64,000 nt of DNA from Tangfeifania diversioriginum. GTDB lineage: Bacteria > Bacteroidota > Bacteroidia > Bacteroidales > Prolixibacteraceae. Location: NCBI GenBank assembly GCA_945873105.1, contig CAMCBW010000020.1, positions 27,985-91,984 of the forward strand, read 5' to 3'. This document shows, in pieces, positions 27,085 to 36,072 of the stretch; positions within the stretch are counted from its first letter, which is position 1, and each line of letters starts with the position of its first letter. The translations under genes and the position numbers were made by a program. The notes beneath the pieces were generated by a model. The model worked only from the letters and a program-made list of their open reading frames with translations, was not told the DNA's origin and ran no database searches.

Positions 27085-27897
27085 CTACAGACCCGCAACC
27101 AATTCCCGTATAATCAGGCTCATCTTGGGCTCCGCCTGCATGGCAACTGCTTGTACCTCCTCATGTGAAATCTCCACAATCTCTCCGGGAACACCACTGT
27201 CTGTGATAATAGAGATTCCAAAGACCTTCATATCCATGTGTCTGGCTACGATTACTTCCGGTACGGTAGACATTCCAATGGCATCACCCCCCAAAACCCT
27301 AAACATTTTATATTCCGCAGGTGTTTCAAAGGTAGGTCCTGCTACACCAACATAGACCCCTTCTTTCAAATCAATGCCATTCTGAAGGGCAATCTTCAGG
27401 GCCAGGTTGCGCAAATGCAGATTATAGGGCTGACTCATATCTGGAAATCTGGGACCCAACTCTTTGATGTTCTGACCCATCAGGGGATTGTCTCCAAACA
27501 TGTTGATGTGATCATTGATCATCATGACATCTCCCACCCTAAATTTAGGATTCAAACCTCCGCTGGCATTGGAAACAAAAAGCGTCTTGATGCCGATGGC
27601 CTTCATCACCCTGACTGGAAATGTCACCTCTTTCATGCTGTAACCCTCGTAAAAATGGAAACGGCCTTGCATGGCAATCACCCTTTTGCCGCCAAGCACG
27701 CCAAAAATCAGCTGGCCCTTGTGCCCTTCAACCGTGGATACCGGGAAATGAGGTATTTCTGCATAGGGAATTGTATGTTCGATCTCGATCTCTTTGACCA
27801 AACCGCCCAAACCCGTACCCAGTACAATGGCAATCTCAGTCTTAAATTTTGTTCTTTCTAGAATGTAATTCGAAGTTGCTTTTATTTTCTCCAACAT
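27085..27897 (-). CDS. purine-nucleoside phosphorylase, trimeric PunA type
   Basis: This 270-residue enzyme splits purine nucleosides with phosphate for salvage. The motifs GTGLGGLVKEIE, the phosphate loop GHKGQLIFG, MQGRFHFYEGY, FVSNASGGLN, and FETPAEYKM with GMSTVPEVIVARH fit the low-molecular-weight trimeric class. Its start codon lies 56 bp inside lpxK, so the genes overlap and are likely coupled. A strong terminator follows. Confidence 0.94.
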   Translation of the reverse strand: MLEKIKATSNYILERTKFKTEIAIVLGTGLGGLVKEIEIEHTIPYAEIPHFPVSTVEGHKGQLIFGVLGGKRVIAMQGRFHFYEGYSMKEVTFPVRVMKAIGIKTLFVSNASGGLNPKFRVGDVMMINDHINMFGDNPLMGQNIKELGPRFPDMSQPYNLHLRNLALKIALQNGIDLKEGVYVGVAGPTFETPAEYKMFRVLGGDAIGMSTVPEVIVARHMDMKVFGISIITDSGVPGEIVEISHEEVQAVAMQAEPKMSLIIRELVAGL

Positions 27898-28939
27898 ATT
27901 TTAATATTTTTTTGTCAAAATCATTGTCTGTCTGATTGATAAACTTGATTTCAATTGGGATATAATAGAGATTTTCCGCGATAATTTCAGGCAGGTTGTC
28001 AATTTCCTTGATGCGGAAGGTATCTTTTTCGGTGGTGATAATCATTTTTTTGACTGTGGTGAGTGCCGTCAACTGGGAGGCAACCTGCTCCATATCCTTC
28101 AAAGAAAATGCATGATGATCCGGATATTCCGCCGATACCACCGTTCTGGTCGTCTGAAGAAGTTTTGCTTTCAGTGACTCAGGATTGGCTATACCAGTTA
28201 GCAGGAGCACACCAGTCTCGCTGTCAATAGCTCCCTTGGTCTCTTTTACCTTGTCCGGAAAGAGTGGCATCAACTCCCCATATTTTATCCGCGAAAAAAA
28301 CAGATCCTGGTATGGCCAGATGTGTAAATCTTTGGTGATGATCCGTTCATCAATGGGTTTGATCTCTCTGGGGCATTTGGTTACTATAATGATATTGGCC
28401 CTGTCACGATTGGAGGCAGGCTCGCGCAAACGTCCCAGTGGTAGCAATTCATCCTCGGTAATCATGCGGGAAAAATCAATCAGCAAAATATTGATGGAGG
28501 GTGTCACATACCGGTGCTGAAAGGCATCATCCAGGATAATTACATCCGGTCGTTTTTCACTGATCGCCAAAATCCGCTCAATTCCCCTCACCCTATTCTC
28601 ATCCACGGCCACCATCACGGAAGGGAACTTCATCTTGATCTGAAGCGGCTCATCCCCAACTTGTTTGCTGGTAGAGGTAGTCTCTACCGGGAGAAATCCT
28701 CTACTCTTTCGCTTGTATCCACGGCTTAGGACTGCAATGTTGAATTTCGTGCTCAGCAGCTGGATCAGATGCTCGGTATGCGGCGTTTTTCCGGTTCCTC
28801 CGACGGTGATATTGCCAACCGAAATCACAGGCACCTCAAACTCTCTTCCCCGAAGGATGTTAAGATTGAAAAGCAGATTCCGGAAATTAACCACCATTCC
28901 GTAAACCAAAGAGAACAGGTAGAGTATAAATTTCTTCAA
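27842..28939 (-). CDS. lpxK: tetraacyldisaccharide 4'-kinase
   Basis: This 365-residue inner-membrane enzyme phosphorylates the lipid A precursor at the 4' position. It has the N-terminal hydrophobic helix (FILYLFSLVYGMVVNFRN), Walker A GGTGKTPHTEHLI and ILDDAFQHR. It is slightly longer than typical (~340) and its Lys/Asn-rich tail overlaps pnp by 56 bp in another frame. Only 5 bp separate it from sppA. Confidence 0.94.
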   Translation of the reverse strand: MKKFILYLFSLVYGMVVNFRNLLFNLNILRGREFEVPVISVGNITVGGTGKTPHTEHLIQLLSTKFNIAVLSRGYKRKSRGFLPVETTSTSKQVGDEPLQIKMKFPSVMVAVDENRVRGIERILAISEKRPDVIILDDAFQHRYVTPSINILLIDFSRMITEDELLPLGRLREPASNRDRANIIIVTKCPREIKPIDERIITKDLHIWPYQDLFFSRIKYGELMPLFPDKVKETKGAIDSETGVLLLTGIANPESLKAKLLQTTRTVVSAEYPDHHAFSLKDMEQVASQLTALTTVKKMIITTEKDTFRIKEIDNLPEIIAENLYYIPIEIKFINQTDNDFDKKILKYVGENKSNFELHSRKNKI

Positions 28940-28944
28940 AATAG

Positions 28945-30726
28945 TTAGTTAATTTCTACATTAAATGGCATTCTTGTATAGATTCCCCTGGAATTGGCCT
29001 CCCTCGACAGCTCTTTCCAATATCCGTATGAAGTTCCCATGACCGACTCTACGATCTTGTTTTGCATACTTACCGAAAAATTCTTGAAAAGCTCAGCGAA
29101 AGGATCCTTTTGCTTTGGCAACTCCTTGATGCGGTACTCCTTGATTCCTGCCTTCTCAGCAGCCAGCTTAAGGGCTTCCTTGATCCCCCCAAAACCATCA
29201 ACCAATTGATTGCCTTTGGCGTTCACACCGCTCCAAACCCTGCCCTGTCCAATTGAATCTACACCTGTTGTTGTTAAATTGCGACCCTCAGCGACATGTG
29301 ACAAGAAAATGTTGTAGGTATTCTCCACGTAATTCTGCATCAGGCTCGCTTCAAATGGAGTCATCTTGCGGGTAATGGATGGCATGTCAGAATGTTCATT
29401 GGTCATTACATTGTCAAAAGTAATCCCAATTTTATTGTTGAGCAGTTCCCCTGCATTAGGGATGGTCCCAAAAACCCCAATAGAACCGGTAATAGTGGTC
29501 GGGTTAGCCATAATATAGGTTGCCGGAGCGGCAATGTAATAGCCTCCTGACGCGGCATAATCACCCATTGAGACAATGACAGGTTTCACCTCCTGTGCAA
29601 GTTTAACTTCACGCCAGATAACTTCGGATCCAAAGGCAGATCCACCTGGAGAATTCACCCTCAAAACAATGGCTTTCACTGTTGTATCTATGCGCGCTTC
29701 CCGAATACCCTGGGAAACCTCCTTTGAGTTGATGTCATGCGGGCTGCTGGATGAACCGGTATCAATTTCGCCCTCAGCATAAACCACCGCAATTCGCTCC
29801 CTGACCAGTGTTTTGGCTTTAGGTTCTGCCGGAATCTTATCGTATTCAGCAACTGTAACAATGGGTATTTCTGCATTAACCTTTAAACCGGCAAGAGACC
29901 TAAGGTCTGTCAGCACCTGATCCCTGTATTTTAGCCTGTCAAAGAAATGGGCCTTCTGCGCAGCCTCCGCTGTTTGGAAAGTCATTACTGAATTGGCATA
30001 TTCGTTCAGGGCGTCAACCGCAATCTTCCTAGATTCAGAGATCCCTTTCAGCAAATGGTTCCAAATGGTAGCGAGGTAAAGGGTGGTCTGTTCCTTGTTG
30101 GCAGGACTCATTTTGTCGTACATGTAAGGTTCTACAGCCGATTTGAACTTGTTGTCCTTACCCCTGACCACCTGCATCTCTATTCCAAACTTGTCGAGTG
30201 CCTTTTTGAAGAAAACATGTTCTGCATTCAGTCCCCTGAAATCAAACATCCCAACCGGGTTCAACATCAAACTATCGGCGACGGAGGCCAGGTAATAGGC
30301 CTTTTGAGAAATCGCGTCGGAATAGGCATAAACAAATTTACCACTCGATTTGAAGTCGATCAAGGCATTCCGGATCTCTTCAGCAGTGGCATAACCTGCA
30401 GAAATTTCTGACAATTCAAGGTAGATCCCTTTGATATTATTGTCCCCTTTGGCTTTCTGAATCACATTCAGTATCTGGTTTAATCCAATGGTAGTGGCGC
30501 CTTCCATCCCAGGAATCTCCAAATCTTCAAATGGGTTGTTGGATTTCCGTTCCACAATACGGTTGTCCAGTTTTAAGATGAGCAAAGAATTCTCCTTAAC
30601 TGTAACTGATTGTTCACCAAGGGTGGCCAGAGAGGAGACAAGTCCGGCCATTAAAAATATGAACAAAAAAGTTGCAACAAGAATGGCAGCCAATGAGGCA
30701 AAAAATGCTTTCCAGAAAAATTTCAT
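28945..30726 (-). CDS. sppA: signal peptide peptidase SppA, 67-kDa type
   Basis: This 593-residue membrane serine protease degrades cleaved signal peptides. It has an N-terminal membrane helix and two tandem S49 domains. The first carries the catalytic lysine region (KFKSAVEPYMYDK) and the second the nucleophile serine (GDYAASGGYYIAAPA) preceded by LRVNSPGGSAFGSEVI. This split Lys/Ser dyad is the rule for long SppA. It is the first gene of the sppA-lpxK-pnp operon and is divergent from folK. Confidence 0.94.
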   Translation of the reverse strand: MKFFWKAFFASLAAILVATFLFIFLMAGLVSSLATLGEQSVTVKENSLLILKLDNRIVERKSNNPFEDLEIPGMEGATTIGLNQILNVIQKAKGDNNIKGIYLELSEISAGYATAEEIRNALIDFKSSGKFVYAYSDAISQKAYYLASVADSLMLNPVGMFDFRGLNAEHVFFKKALDKFGIEMQVVRGKDNKFKSAVEPYMYDKMSPANKEQTTLYLATIWNHLLKGISESRKIAVDALNEYANSVMTFQTAEAAQKAHFFDRLKYRDQVLTDLRSLAGLKVNAEIPIVTVAEYDKIPAEPKAKTLVRERIAVVYAEGEIDTGSSSSPHDINSKEVSQGIREARIDTTVKAIVLRVNSPGGSAFGSEVIWREVKLAQEVKPVIVSMGDYAASGGYYIAAPATYIMANPTTITGSIGVFGTIPNAGELLNNKIGITFDNVMTNEHSDMPSITRKMTPFEASLMQNYVENTYNIFLSHVAEGRNLTTTGVDSIGQGRVWSGVNAKGNQLVDGFGGIKEALKLAAEKAGIKEYRIKELPKQKDPFAELFKNFSVSMQNKIVESVMGTSYGYWKELSREANSRGIYTRMPFNVEIN

Positions 30727-30886
30727 AGGTTAAATTTTATTTTTAATTGCTGAAGCTTGGAAAATAATTAAAAAAACCGGGATCAAGGTATCTCACTCCT
30801 GATTTAGAATGAATTCACTTTGAATTTTTATCTACATTTACTTAAGTAGTATAATAAGAACTATAATTGTTACAAAGATACGCACT

Positions 30887-31519
30887 ATGCCGATAGTTTA
30901 TCTCATTTTGGGAGGAAATCAGGGTAATCGGAATGAAATAATCTCTGAGGCAATTGATTTGGTTACCAGTCAGATCGGTATTCAAATGGATAGTTCCTCC
31001 AGGTATGAAAGTGAATCGTGGGGCTTTAAGTCAGAACCATTTATAAATCAAATAATTGTACTAAATACAGATTTAAACCCGGAGGAAATACTCGAAAAAA
31101 TACATTCCATTGAAGATCAACTCGGGAGAACAAGAAAAACAAAGCAATACGAAGCAAGAACCATTGATATTGACCTGCTTTACATGGATTCACTTGTGAT
31201 CAACAGCGCCAACCTGGTAGTTCCACATCCTAGAATTGCCTCTCGCAGGTTTGTATTGCTCCCGCTGGCCGAAATTGCCCCTGAATTGTTGGATCCGGTC
31301 ACCGGGAAGACAGTGGCCGAAATGCTGGAGCAGTGCAGCGACATCTCTTACGTCAGACGACTTGTTCAACCGATACCTGATACTAAAAATGGGAATGCGG
31401 AACAATCTCCTTGGAATCGATCTTCGCACCAAAAGCCAGGTCCCCTGCATCTCCCAAACCAGGGACGATGTAGGATTTCGGGGTCATCTCCGGATCAATC
31501 GCCCCCACCCAAAGGGTAA
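30887..31519 (+). CDS. folK: HPPK (folate biosynthesis) with abnormal read-through tail
   Basis: 6-Hydroxymethyl-7,8-dihydropterin pyrophosphokinase. Residues 1-~160 are canonical: LILGGNQGNR, the Mg/ATP segment YEARTIDIDLLYMD and VVPHPRIASRRFVLLPLAEIAPE. The family usually ends near 160 residues, yet this frame runs to 210. The last ~46 residues (Pro/Ser/Gln-rich) are simply the antisense of the 3' end of upp, with a 137-bp convergent overlap. Loss or shift of the native stop is likely; the enzyme core looks intact. Confidence 0.88.
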   Translation: MPIVYLILGGNQGNRNEIISEAIDLVTSQIGIQMDSSSRYESESWGFKSEPFINQIIVLNTDLNPEEILEKIHSIEDQLGRTRKTKQYEARTIDIDLLYMDSLVINSANLVVPHPRIASRRFVLLPLAEIAPELLDPVTGKTVAEMLEQCSDISYVRRLVQPIPDTKNGNAEQSPWNRSSHQKPGPLHLPNQGRCRISGSSPDQSPPPKG

Positions 31520-32066
31520 TCTTGTCGTTGGGCAGCCGGTCCATGATGTAGTCGACTCCCTGCTTGCTGGCAATTAGTGAAACCAGGTGTATGTGACTGG
31601 GGTCTCCCTTTTCCAGCAAGGCATGGTAACCTACCTCCATGGAAGAACCGGTGGCCAACATCGGATCAGAAAGTATCACCACCTTATTGTCCAGCAATGG
31701 AGAAGCAATGTATTGAAAATCAATATGAAACTCACCACTTGGATCGTACTTCCGGTAGGCAGAGATGAAGCAGTTTTCCGCCTGGTCAAAGCAACTCAAC
31801 AATCCCTGGTGCAATGGCAGTCCAGCCCGCAGAATGGTGGCCAGCACAGGTTGCTGCTCCAATACCCTCATTTTTGCTACCCCCAGCGAGGTGGTCACCT
31901 CCTTGTATTTGAAGGGGAGTTCCTTGCTAATCTCATAGGCAAAAATCTCTCCGACACGCTCCAGATTTCTTCTGAACCGCATGGGATCTTTTTGTATGAC
32001 TTCGTCACGAATTTCGGAAAGGTATTGGTTGAAAAGGGAGTTGCTGTCGCCGAGTATGTGTATCAT
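31383..32066 (-). CDS. upp: uracil phosphoribosyltransferase
   Basis: This 227-residue enzyme salvages uracil to UMP with PRPP. The start at 32066 (MIHILGDSNS) fits Bacteroidota Upp; an upstream ATG would add an unrelated hydrophobic stretch. The PRPP loop VVILSDPMLATGSSMEVG and the uracil-binding GDAGDLAFG near the C-terminus are intact. It pairs functionally with the uracil permease at 50.6-51.9 kb. Its 3' end lies under the folK tail. Confidence 0.94.
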   Translation of the reverse strand: MIHILGDSNSLFNQYLSEIRDEVIQKDPMRFRRNLERVGEIFAYEISKELPFKYKEVTTSLGVAKMRVLEQQPVLATILRAGLPLHQGLLSCFDQAENCFISAYRKYDPSGEFHIDFQYIASPLLDNKVVILSDPMLATGSSMEVGYHALLEKGDPSHIHLVSLIASKQGVDYIMDRLPNDKITLWVGAIDPEMTPKSYIVPGLGDAGDLAFGAKIDSKEIVPHSHF

Positions 32067-32191
32067 CAGAGATTTTTGGTAAAAATAAAAAAAAACTTTC
32101 ATTTGTTTATAATTGTTTTTCAACGGCCAAATGGAACTCCCAATAATCATAGGCTTGTGAGTGAAAAATTTACTGTGGTCGTTTCAGATGA

Positions 32192-32887
32192 CTACAACAA
32201 TCCTTCGTCTGCAAAACTAAAATAACCGGATTGTGTTACAATCAAATGGTCGATTACAGGAATTTCCATCAATGCAGCAGCCTCTTTCAGCTGACGGGTG
32301 ATCTTCCGGTCTGCATCACTGGGTTCCAGGTTTCCGGAAGGATGATTGTGGCAGAATATCAGGGAGGTGGCATGCTTTTCAAGCGCAGATTTCAACACCA
32401 ATCGTACATCGATGACGGTTCCGGTCATCCCACCCTGACTAAGTTTCTGTTTGTCAATTACTTTATTCTGCCGATTGAGGAACAGTACCCAAAACTCCTC
32501 GTGAGAAAGGTCGCCGATCTCCGGTCGAAGGTAGTTGGCGGCATCTTTGCTGCCACGTATCTGCCCATTATCCAGCGCCTCCGACTGATTCCGCCTCCTT
32601 CCAAGCTCCAGGGCGGCAATCAGCGTGACTGCCTTGGCCTGGCCGATCCCCCTGAACCTTTTCAGTTCATCACAATTCAATTTACCCAGTTCATGCAAGT
32701 TGTTGTGGATGGAATCCATGATGCGCCGCGACAACGCAACTGCCGACTCCTTGCTGTTTCCACTCGAGATGAGTATCGCGATGAGTTCACCATCGGTGAG
32801 GGCGGATATGCCCCTGCTCATCATCTTCTCTCTGGGACGATCCTCCACGGCCCAGGTCTTGATGCCAACTTTGCTGTAATTTCCCAT
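32192..32887 (-). CDS. radC: RadC/JAB-domain protein
   Basis: The start at 32887 (MGNYSKVGIKTWAVEDRPREK) gives 231 residues, the usual RadC length. An N-terminal helix-hairpin-helix (LKRFRGIGQAKAVTLIAALELG) is followed by the JAB/MPN metal motif HNHPSGNLEPSDAD, with zinc ligands His-x-His and Asp. Despite the name, a DNA repair role is unproven. An alternative start at 32935 adds 16 residues. Confidence 0.92.
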   Translation of the reverse strand: MGNYSKVGIKTWAVEDRPREKMMSRGISALTDGELIAILISSGNSKESAVALSRRIMDSIHNNLHELGKLNCDELKRFRGIGQAKAVTLIAALELGRRRNQSEALDNGQIRGSKDAANYLRPEIGDLSHEEFWVLFLNRQNKVIDKQKLSQGGMTGTVIDVRLVLKSALEKHATSLIFCHNHPSGNLEPSDADRKITRQLKEAAALMEIPVIDHLIVTQSGYFSFADEGLL

Positions 32888-32973
32888 AACCCCGAAGTCT
32901 GCCGGATGGTTCAATGGCAAAACTTCTGTCCTCAAGTTACGACAAAATCAGGAGAAAAGAGAAAATTAAAGAC

Positions 32974-33003
32974 AAAAAAGGGCACCCAATTTGGGCACCC
33001 TTT
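32974..33003 (-). terminator. intrinsic terminator after rpsT
   Basis: On the minus strand AAAGGG-tg-CCCA pairs with TGGG-tg-CCCTTT around a 3-nt loop, then runs into six Ts. It lies 24 bp after the rpsT stop. Confidence 0.75.
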
Positions 33004-33026
33004 CAAAAATATATTGTTTGAACAGA

Positions 33027-33278
33027 TTAAAGCGCGTTGACGTGAAGCGTCAGACTTGACTTAAGGTTAGAGGCTTTATTCTTGTGGATGACATTGGTTT
33101 TTGCCAACTTATCCAACATCCCTACCACTTTTGGAAGAAGCTCAGCAGCCTTTTCCTTCTCGGTAGTTGAACGCAGTTCGCGAACAGCATTACGGGTTGT
33201 TTTTGAATAATACTTGTTGTGAAGACGGTGAACTTCACTCTGCTTTGCTCTCTTGATGGACGACTTATGGTTTGCCAT
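33027..33278 (-). CDS. rpsT: 30S ribosomal protein bS20
   Basis: This 83-residue basic helical protein begins [21 protein letters not shown], the S20 signature, and ends [12 protein letters not shown]. It binds 16S rRNA in the 30S subunit. It lies 34 bp after a tRNA-Glu gene on the same strand, so the two tRNAs and rpsT may share a transcript. Confidence 0.97.
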   Translation of the reverse strand: MANHKSSIKRAKQSEVHRLHNKYYSKTTRNAVRELRSTTEKEKAAELLPKVVGMLDKLAKTNVIHKNKASNLKSSLTLHVNAL

Positions 33279-33311
33279 TGTGTAAAAATAATTTCTATCA
33301 AATAATAAATG

Positions 33312-33383
33312 TAGTCTGTAGGGGATTCGAACCCCTATGGCAAGAATGAAAATCTTGAATCCTAACCCTTAGATGAACAGACC
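33312..33383 (-). tRNA. tRNA-Glu (UUC), copy 2
   Basis: 72 nt without encoded CCA. The acceptor GGTCTGT pairs with ACAGACT (G1-U72 wobble). The anticodon stem CAAGA/TCTTG holds the loop TTTTCAT with anticodon TTC. The T arm is AGGGGTTCGAATCCCCT. It is nearly identical to the neighbouring copy except for one compensatory acceptor pair (U5-A68). Confidence 0.96.
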
Positions 33384-33474
33384 ATCTTGAACCTCCCTGA
33401 TTGGGGTCGTAAAATTAATCTTTTTTTTGTTACGATACAATTTTACCAGAAAATTGAGAACAAAAATTTGATGG

Positions 33475-33546
33475 TAGTCCGTAGGGGATTCGAACCCCTA
33501 TGGCAAGAATGAAAATCTTGAATCCTAACCCTTAGATGAACGGACC
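33475..33546 (-). tRNA. tRNA-Glu (UUC), copy 1
   Basis: Same structure as the copy at 33312-33383, with acceptor GGTCCGT/ACGGACT, so pair 5-68 is C-G instead of U-A. The discriminator is A and no CCA is encoded. The two copies are 91 bp apart and read toward rpsT. Confidence 0.96.
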
Positions 33547-33843
33547 ATCGCTAACTCTTTTTTTATGTAAAAAGAGTGAAAAAATTTACTCAAACCGACA
33601 GCTTGGCCAACGACCAACAGTTCAGATTTTCGCGATGCAAAGAAAAGAGTTTTTTTTCTAAATGACAATAGCCTTTTTAAAAAAAATACCTCTTTGCTGA
33701 AACGAAAAAAATTGTTTGAAAGAGGCTATTCCACATCCATCAAATCTGTAACCGATCTCCTTTACAAACCTGTCAGCTCTGCTGGGCATAACCAGGTTGA
33801 GCAAGGCTGCACTGCCGAGGGCGATGAAATGGATTCACCTCTG
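33547..33843. other. gap with mutually exclusive stem pairs
   Basis: This AT-rich gap between mutB and the tRNA pair has no convincing gene. AATAGCCT (33667-33674) can pair with AGGCTATT (33723-33730), while CCTCTTT (33689-33695) can pair with AAAGAGG (33719-33725). The two right arms overlap, so only one stem can form at a time. A further weak hairpin (ACTCTTTTT/AAAAAGAGT) lies near 33551-33574. The tRNA promoter should be in here. Confidence 0.45.
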
Positions 33844-35994
33844 CTATTCCTGTGCTGCTACCAGGATCTCCATGATCTTCTTTCCGGCAGCCGCTACGGA
33901 GGTTCCAGGACCGAAGATGGCCACCACACCCGCATCGTAGAGGAACTGGTAGTCCTGGGATGGAATCACTCCACCGGCAATGACCATGATATCTTCGCGG
34001 CCGAGCTTCTTCATCTCCTCAATAACAGCAGGAATGAGCGTCTTGTGTCCGGCGGCCAGCGAAGAGATCCCCATGATGTGCACATCGTTCTCTACCGCCT
34101 GTTTGGCAGCCTCTTCCGGGGTTTGGAACAATGGTCCCATGTCGACATCGAATCCGAGGTCGGCATAACCTGTAGCCACCACTTTTGCGCCACGATCGTG
34201 TCCGTCCTGACCCATCTTGGCAATCATGATCCTGGGTTGCCTTCCCTCTTTCTCCGCAAATTTCTGAACGAGCTCCTTCGCACTGGTGAAGTCACCGTCA
34301 TTTTTAGCTTCTGATGAATACACGCCTGATATGGTTCTGATGGTTGCTTTGTATCGTCCTACAATTTTCTCACAAGCGAAGGAGATCTCTCCAAGTGTGG
34401 CACGTTTTTGCGCGGCATCGACGGCCAGTTCAAGCAGATTGCCCTTTCCTGTCTGCACGCAGGCAGTGATAGCCTCCAGCGATGCAATGACCTCCTTTTC
34501 GTTGCGGTTGGCCCGCAGCTGGTTCAGCCGGTCGATTTGCGAAAGACGAACCGCACTGTTGTCGATCTCAAGGATATCGATGGGATCTTCCTTCTCCAAC
34601 CTGTACTTGTTCACCCCAATGATTGCCTGCGAACCAGAGTCGATGCGGCCCTGTGTCCTTGCTGCTGCCTCTTCGATGCGCATCTTCGGAACACCTGTCT
34701 CGATGGCCTTTGACATTCCACCCAACTCCTCTACCTCTTCAATCAATGCCCAGGCTTTTTTGAATATTTCGTTGGTCAGTGACTCCACATAGTAGGAGCC
34801 GGCCCAGGGATCCAGCGAACGGCAAATCTCCGTCTCCTGTTGCAAATAGATTTGGGTATTTCTGGCAATCCTGGCCGAGAAGTCTGTCGGAAGTGCTATG
34901 GCCTCATCCAACGCGTTGGTATGCAATGATTGCGTATGTCCCAACGCTGCAGCAAGTGCTTCGATACAGGTTCGACCCACGTTGTTGAATGGATCCTGCT
35001 CAGTAAGCGACCAGCCCGATGTCTGTGAGTGGGTGCGCAGTGCCATCGATTTGGCACTCTTTGGATTAAACTGTTTGACCATCTTGGCCCAGATCATCCT
35101 GGCAGCACGCATCTTGGCAATCTCCATGAAGTGGTTCATGCCAACAGCCCAGAAAAAGGAGAGCCGTGGGGCAAATGCATCAATGTCGAGTCCAGCTTTG
35201 ATCCCGGTGCGGATGTAATCCAACCCGTCGGCCAGGGTATAGGCCATCTCGATATCCGCGGTAGCACCTGCCTCCTGCATGTGGTATCCTGAGATGGAGA
35301 TGGAGTTGAATTTTGGCATCTTCTGGGAGGTAAACTCGAAGATGTCGGCTATGATCTTCATCGAAAATTCGGGTGGATAGATATAGGTATTCCGCACCAT
35401 GAACTCTTTGAGAATATCGTTCTGTATGGTCCCTGAGAGCTCTTCCAGCTTTGCTCCCTGCTCGAGGGCAGTCACAATGTAAAATGCCATGATGGGAAGC
35501 ACTGCTCCGTTCATGGTCATCGAAACTGACATCTTGTTGAGAGGGATCTGGTCGAAAAGAATCTTCATGTCCAGGATAGAATCAATAGCTACCCCTGCCT
35601 TTCCAACATCTCCGGTTACCCGTGGATGGTCTGAATCATACCCCCGGTGGGTAGCCAGGTCGAAAGCTACCGACAAACCCTTCTGCCCGGCAGCCAAATT
35701 TCGGCGGTAAAAGGCATTGGACTCTTCGGCAGTGGAGAATCCGGCATATTGACGAATGGTCCAGGGTTGCATGACATACATGGTAGAATAAGGACCCCTG
35801 AGGAAGGGCGCCTTCCCGGCTGCGTAATTCAGGTGCTCCATTCCTTCCAGGTCGGCTTTGGTATAAACCCCCTTGACAGGAATCAGCTCCGGCGTCATCC
35901 AGGTCGTTTCGGAGCCCGAAGGTTGTTTTGTATCTTTGGGTTCACCTGCTTCCAGGCAACCAGTGATCTCTATCTCTTTAAAATTCGGTGTCAT
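33844..35994 (-). CDS. mutB: methylmalonyl-CoA mutase large (catalytic) subunit
   Basis: This 716-residue enzyme interconverts succinyl-CoA and methylmalonyl-CoA in the propionate pathway. The start [10 protein letters not shown] at 35994 fits the family; the longer frame reads through the repeat spacer. The TIM barrel holds [25 protein letters not shown] substrate residues. The C-terminal B12 domain has DGHDRG, with His599 as the lower cobalt ligand, followed by [12 protein letters not shown] and VIAGGVIP. It is the second gene after mutA. Confidence 0.97.
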   Translation of the reverse strand: MTPNFKEIEITGCLEAGEPKDTKQPSGSETTWMTPELIPVKGVYTKADLEGMEHLNYAAGKAPFLRGPYSTMYVMQPWTIRQYAGFSTAEESNAFYRRNLAAGQKGLSVAFDLATHRGYDSDHPRVTGDVGKAGVAIDSILDMKILFDQIPLNKMSVSMTMNGAVLPIMAFYIVTALEQGAKLEELSGTIQNDILKEFMVRNTYIYPPEFSMKIIADIFEFTSQKMPKFNSISISGYHMQEAGATADIEMAYTLADGLDYIRTGIKAGLDIDAFAPRLSFFWAVGMNHFMEIAKMRAARMIWAKMVKQFNPKSAKSMALRTHSQTSGWSLTEQDPFNNVGRTCIEALAAALGHTQSLHTNALDEAIALPTDFSARIARNTQIYLQQETEICRSLDPWAGSYYVESLTNEIFKKAWALIEEVEELGGMSKAIETGVPKMRIEEAAARTQGRIDSGSQAIIGVNKYRLEKEDPIDILEIDNSAVRLSQIDRLNQLRANRNEKEVIASLEAITACVQTGKGNLLELAVDAAQKRATLGEISFACEKIVGRYKATIRTISGVYSSEAKNDGDFTSAKELVQKFAEKEGRQPRIMIAKMGQDGHDRGAKVVATGYADLGFDVDMGPLFQTPEEAAKQAVENDVHIMGISSLAAGHKTLIPAVIEEMKKLGREDIMVIAGGVIPSQDYQFLYDAGVVAIFGPGTSVAAAGKKIMEILVAAQE

Positions 35995-36000
35995 AATTAA

Positions 36001-36060
36001 ATTTTCGATTTTGGATTTTCGATTTTGGATTACCGGTCCCTGAGCGAAGTCGAAGGGCAC
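36001..36060. repeat. 14-bp direct repeats and a palindromic motif in the mutA-mutB spacer
   Basis: ATTTTCGATTTTGG occurs twice in tandem (36001-36028). After it, 36036-36060 carries CCCTGAGCGAAGTCGAAGGG, an imperfect palindrome that I recall as a widespread dispersed repeat in many genomes. A third short repeat (CAAATTT) overlaps the mutA stop. Together they form nearly all of the 78-bp spacer. Confidence 0.7.
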
Positions 36061-36072
36061 AATTTCAAATTT

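Noticed and set aside
33844..36060. Longer mutB beginning at 36060
   Set aside because: The added residues translate the repeat spacer and palindrome; [10 protein letters not shown] at 35994 fits the family.
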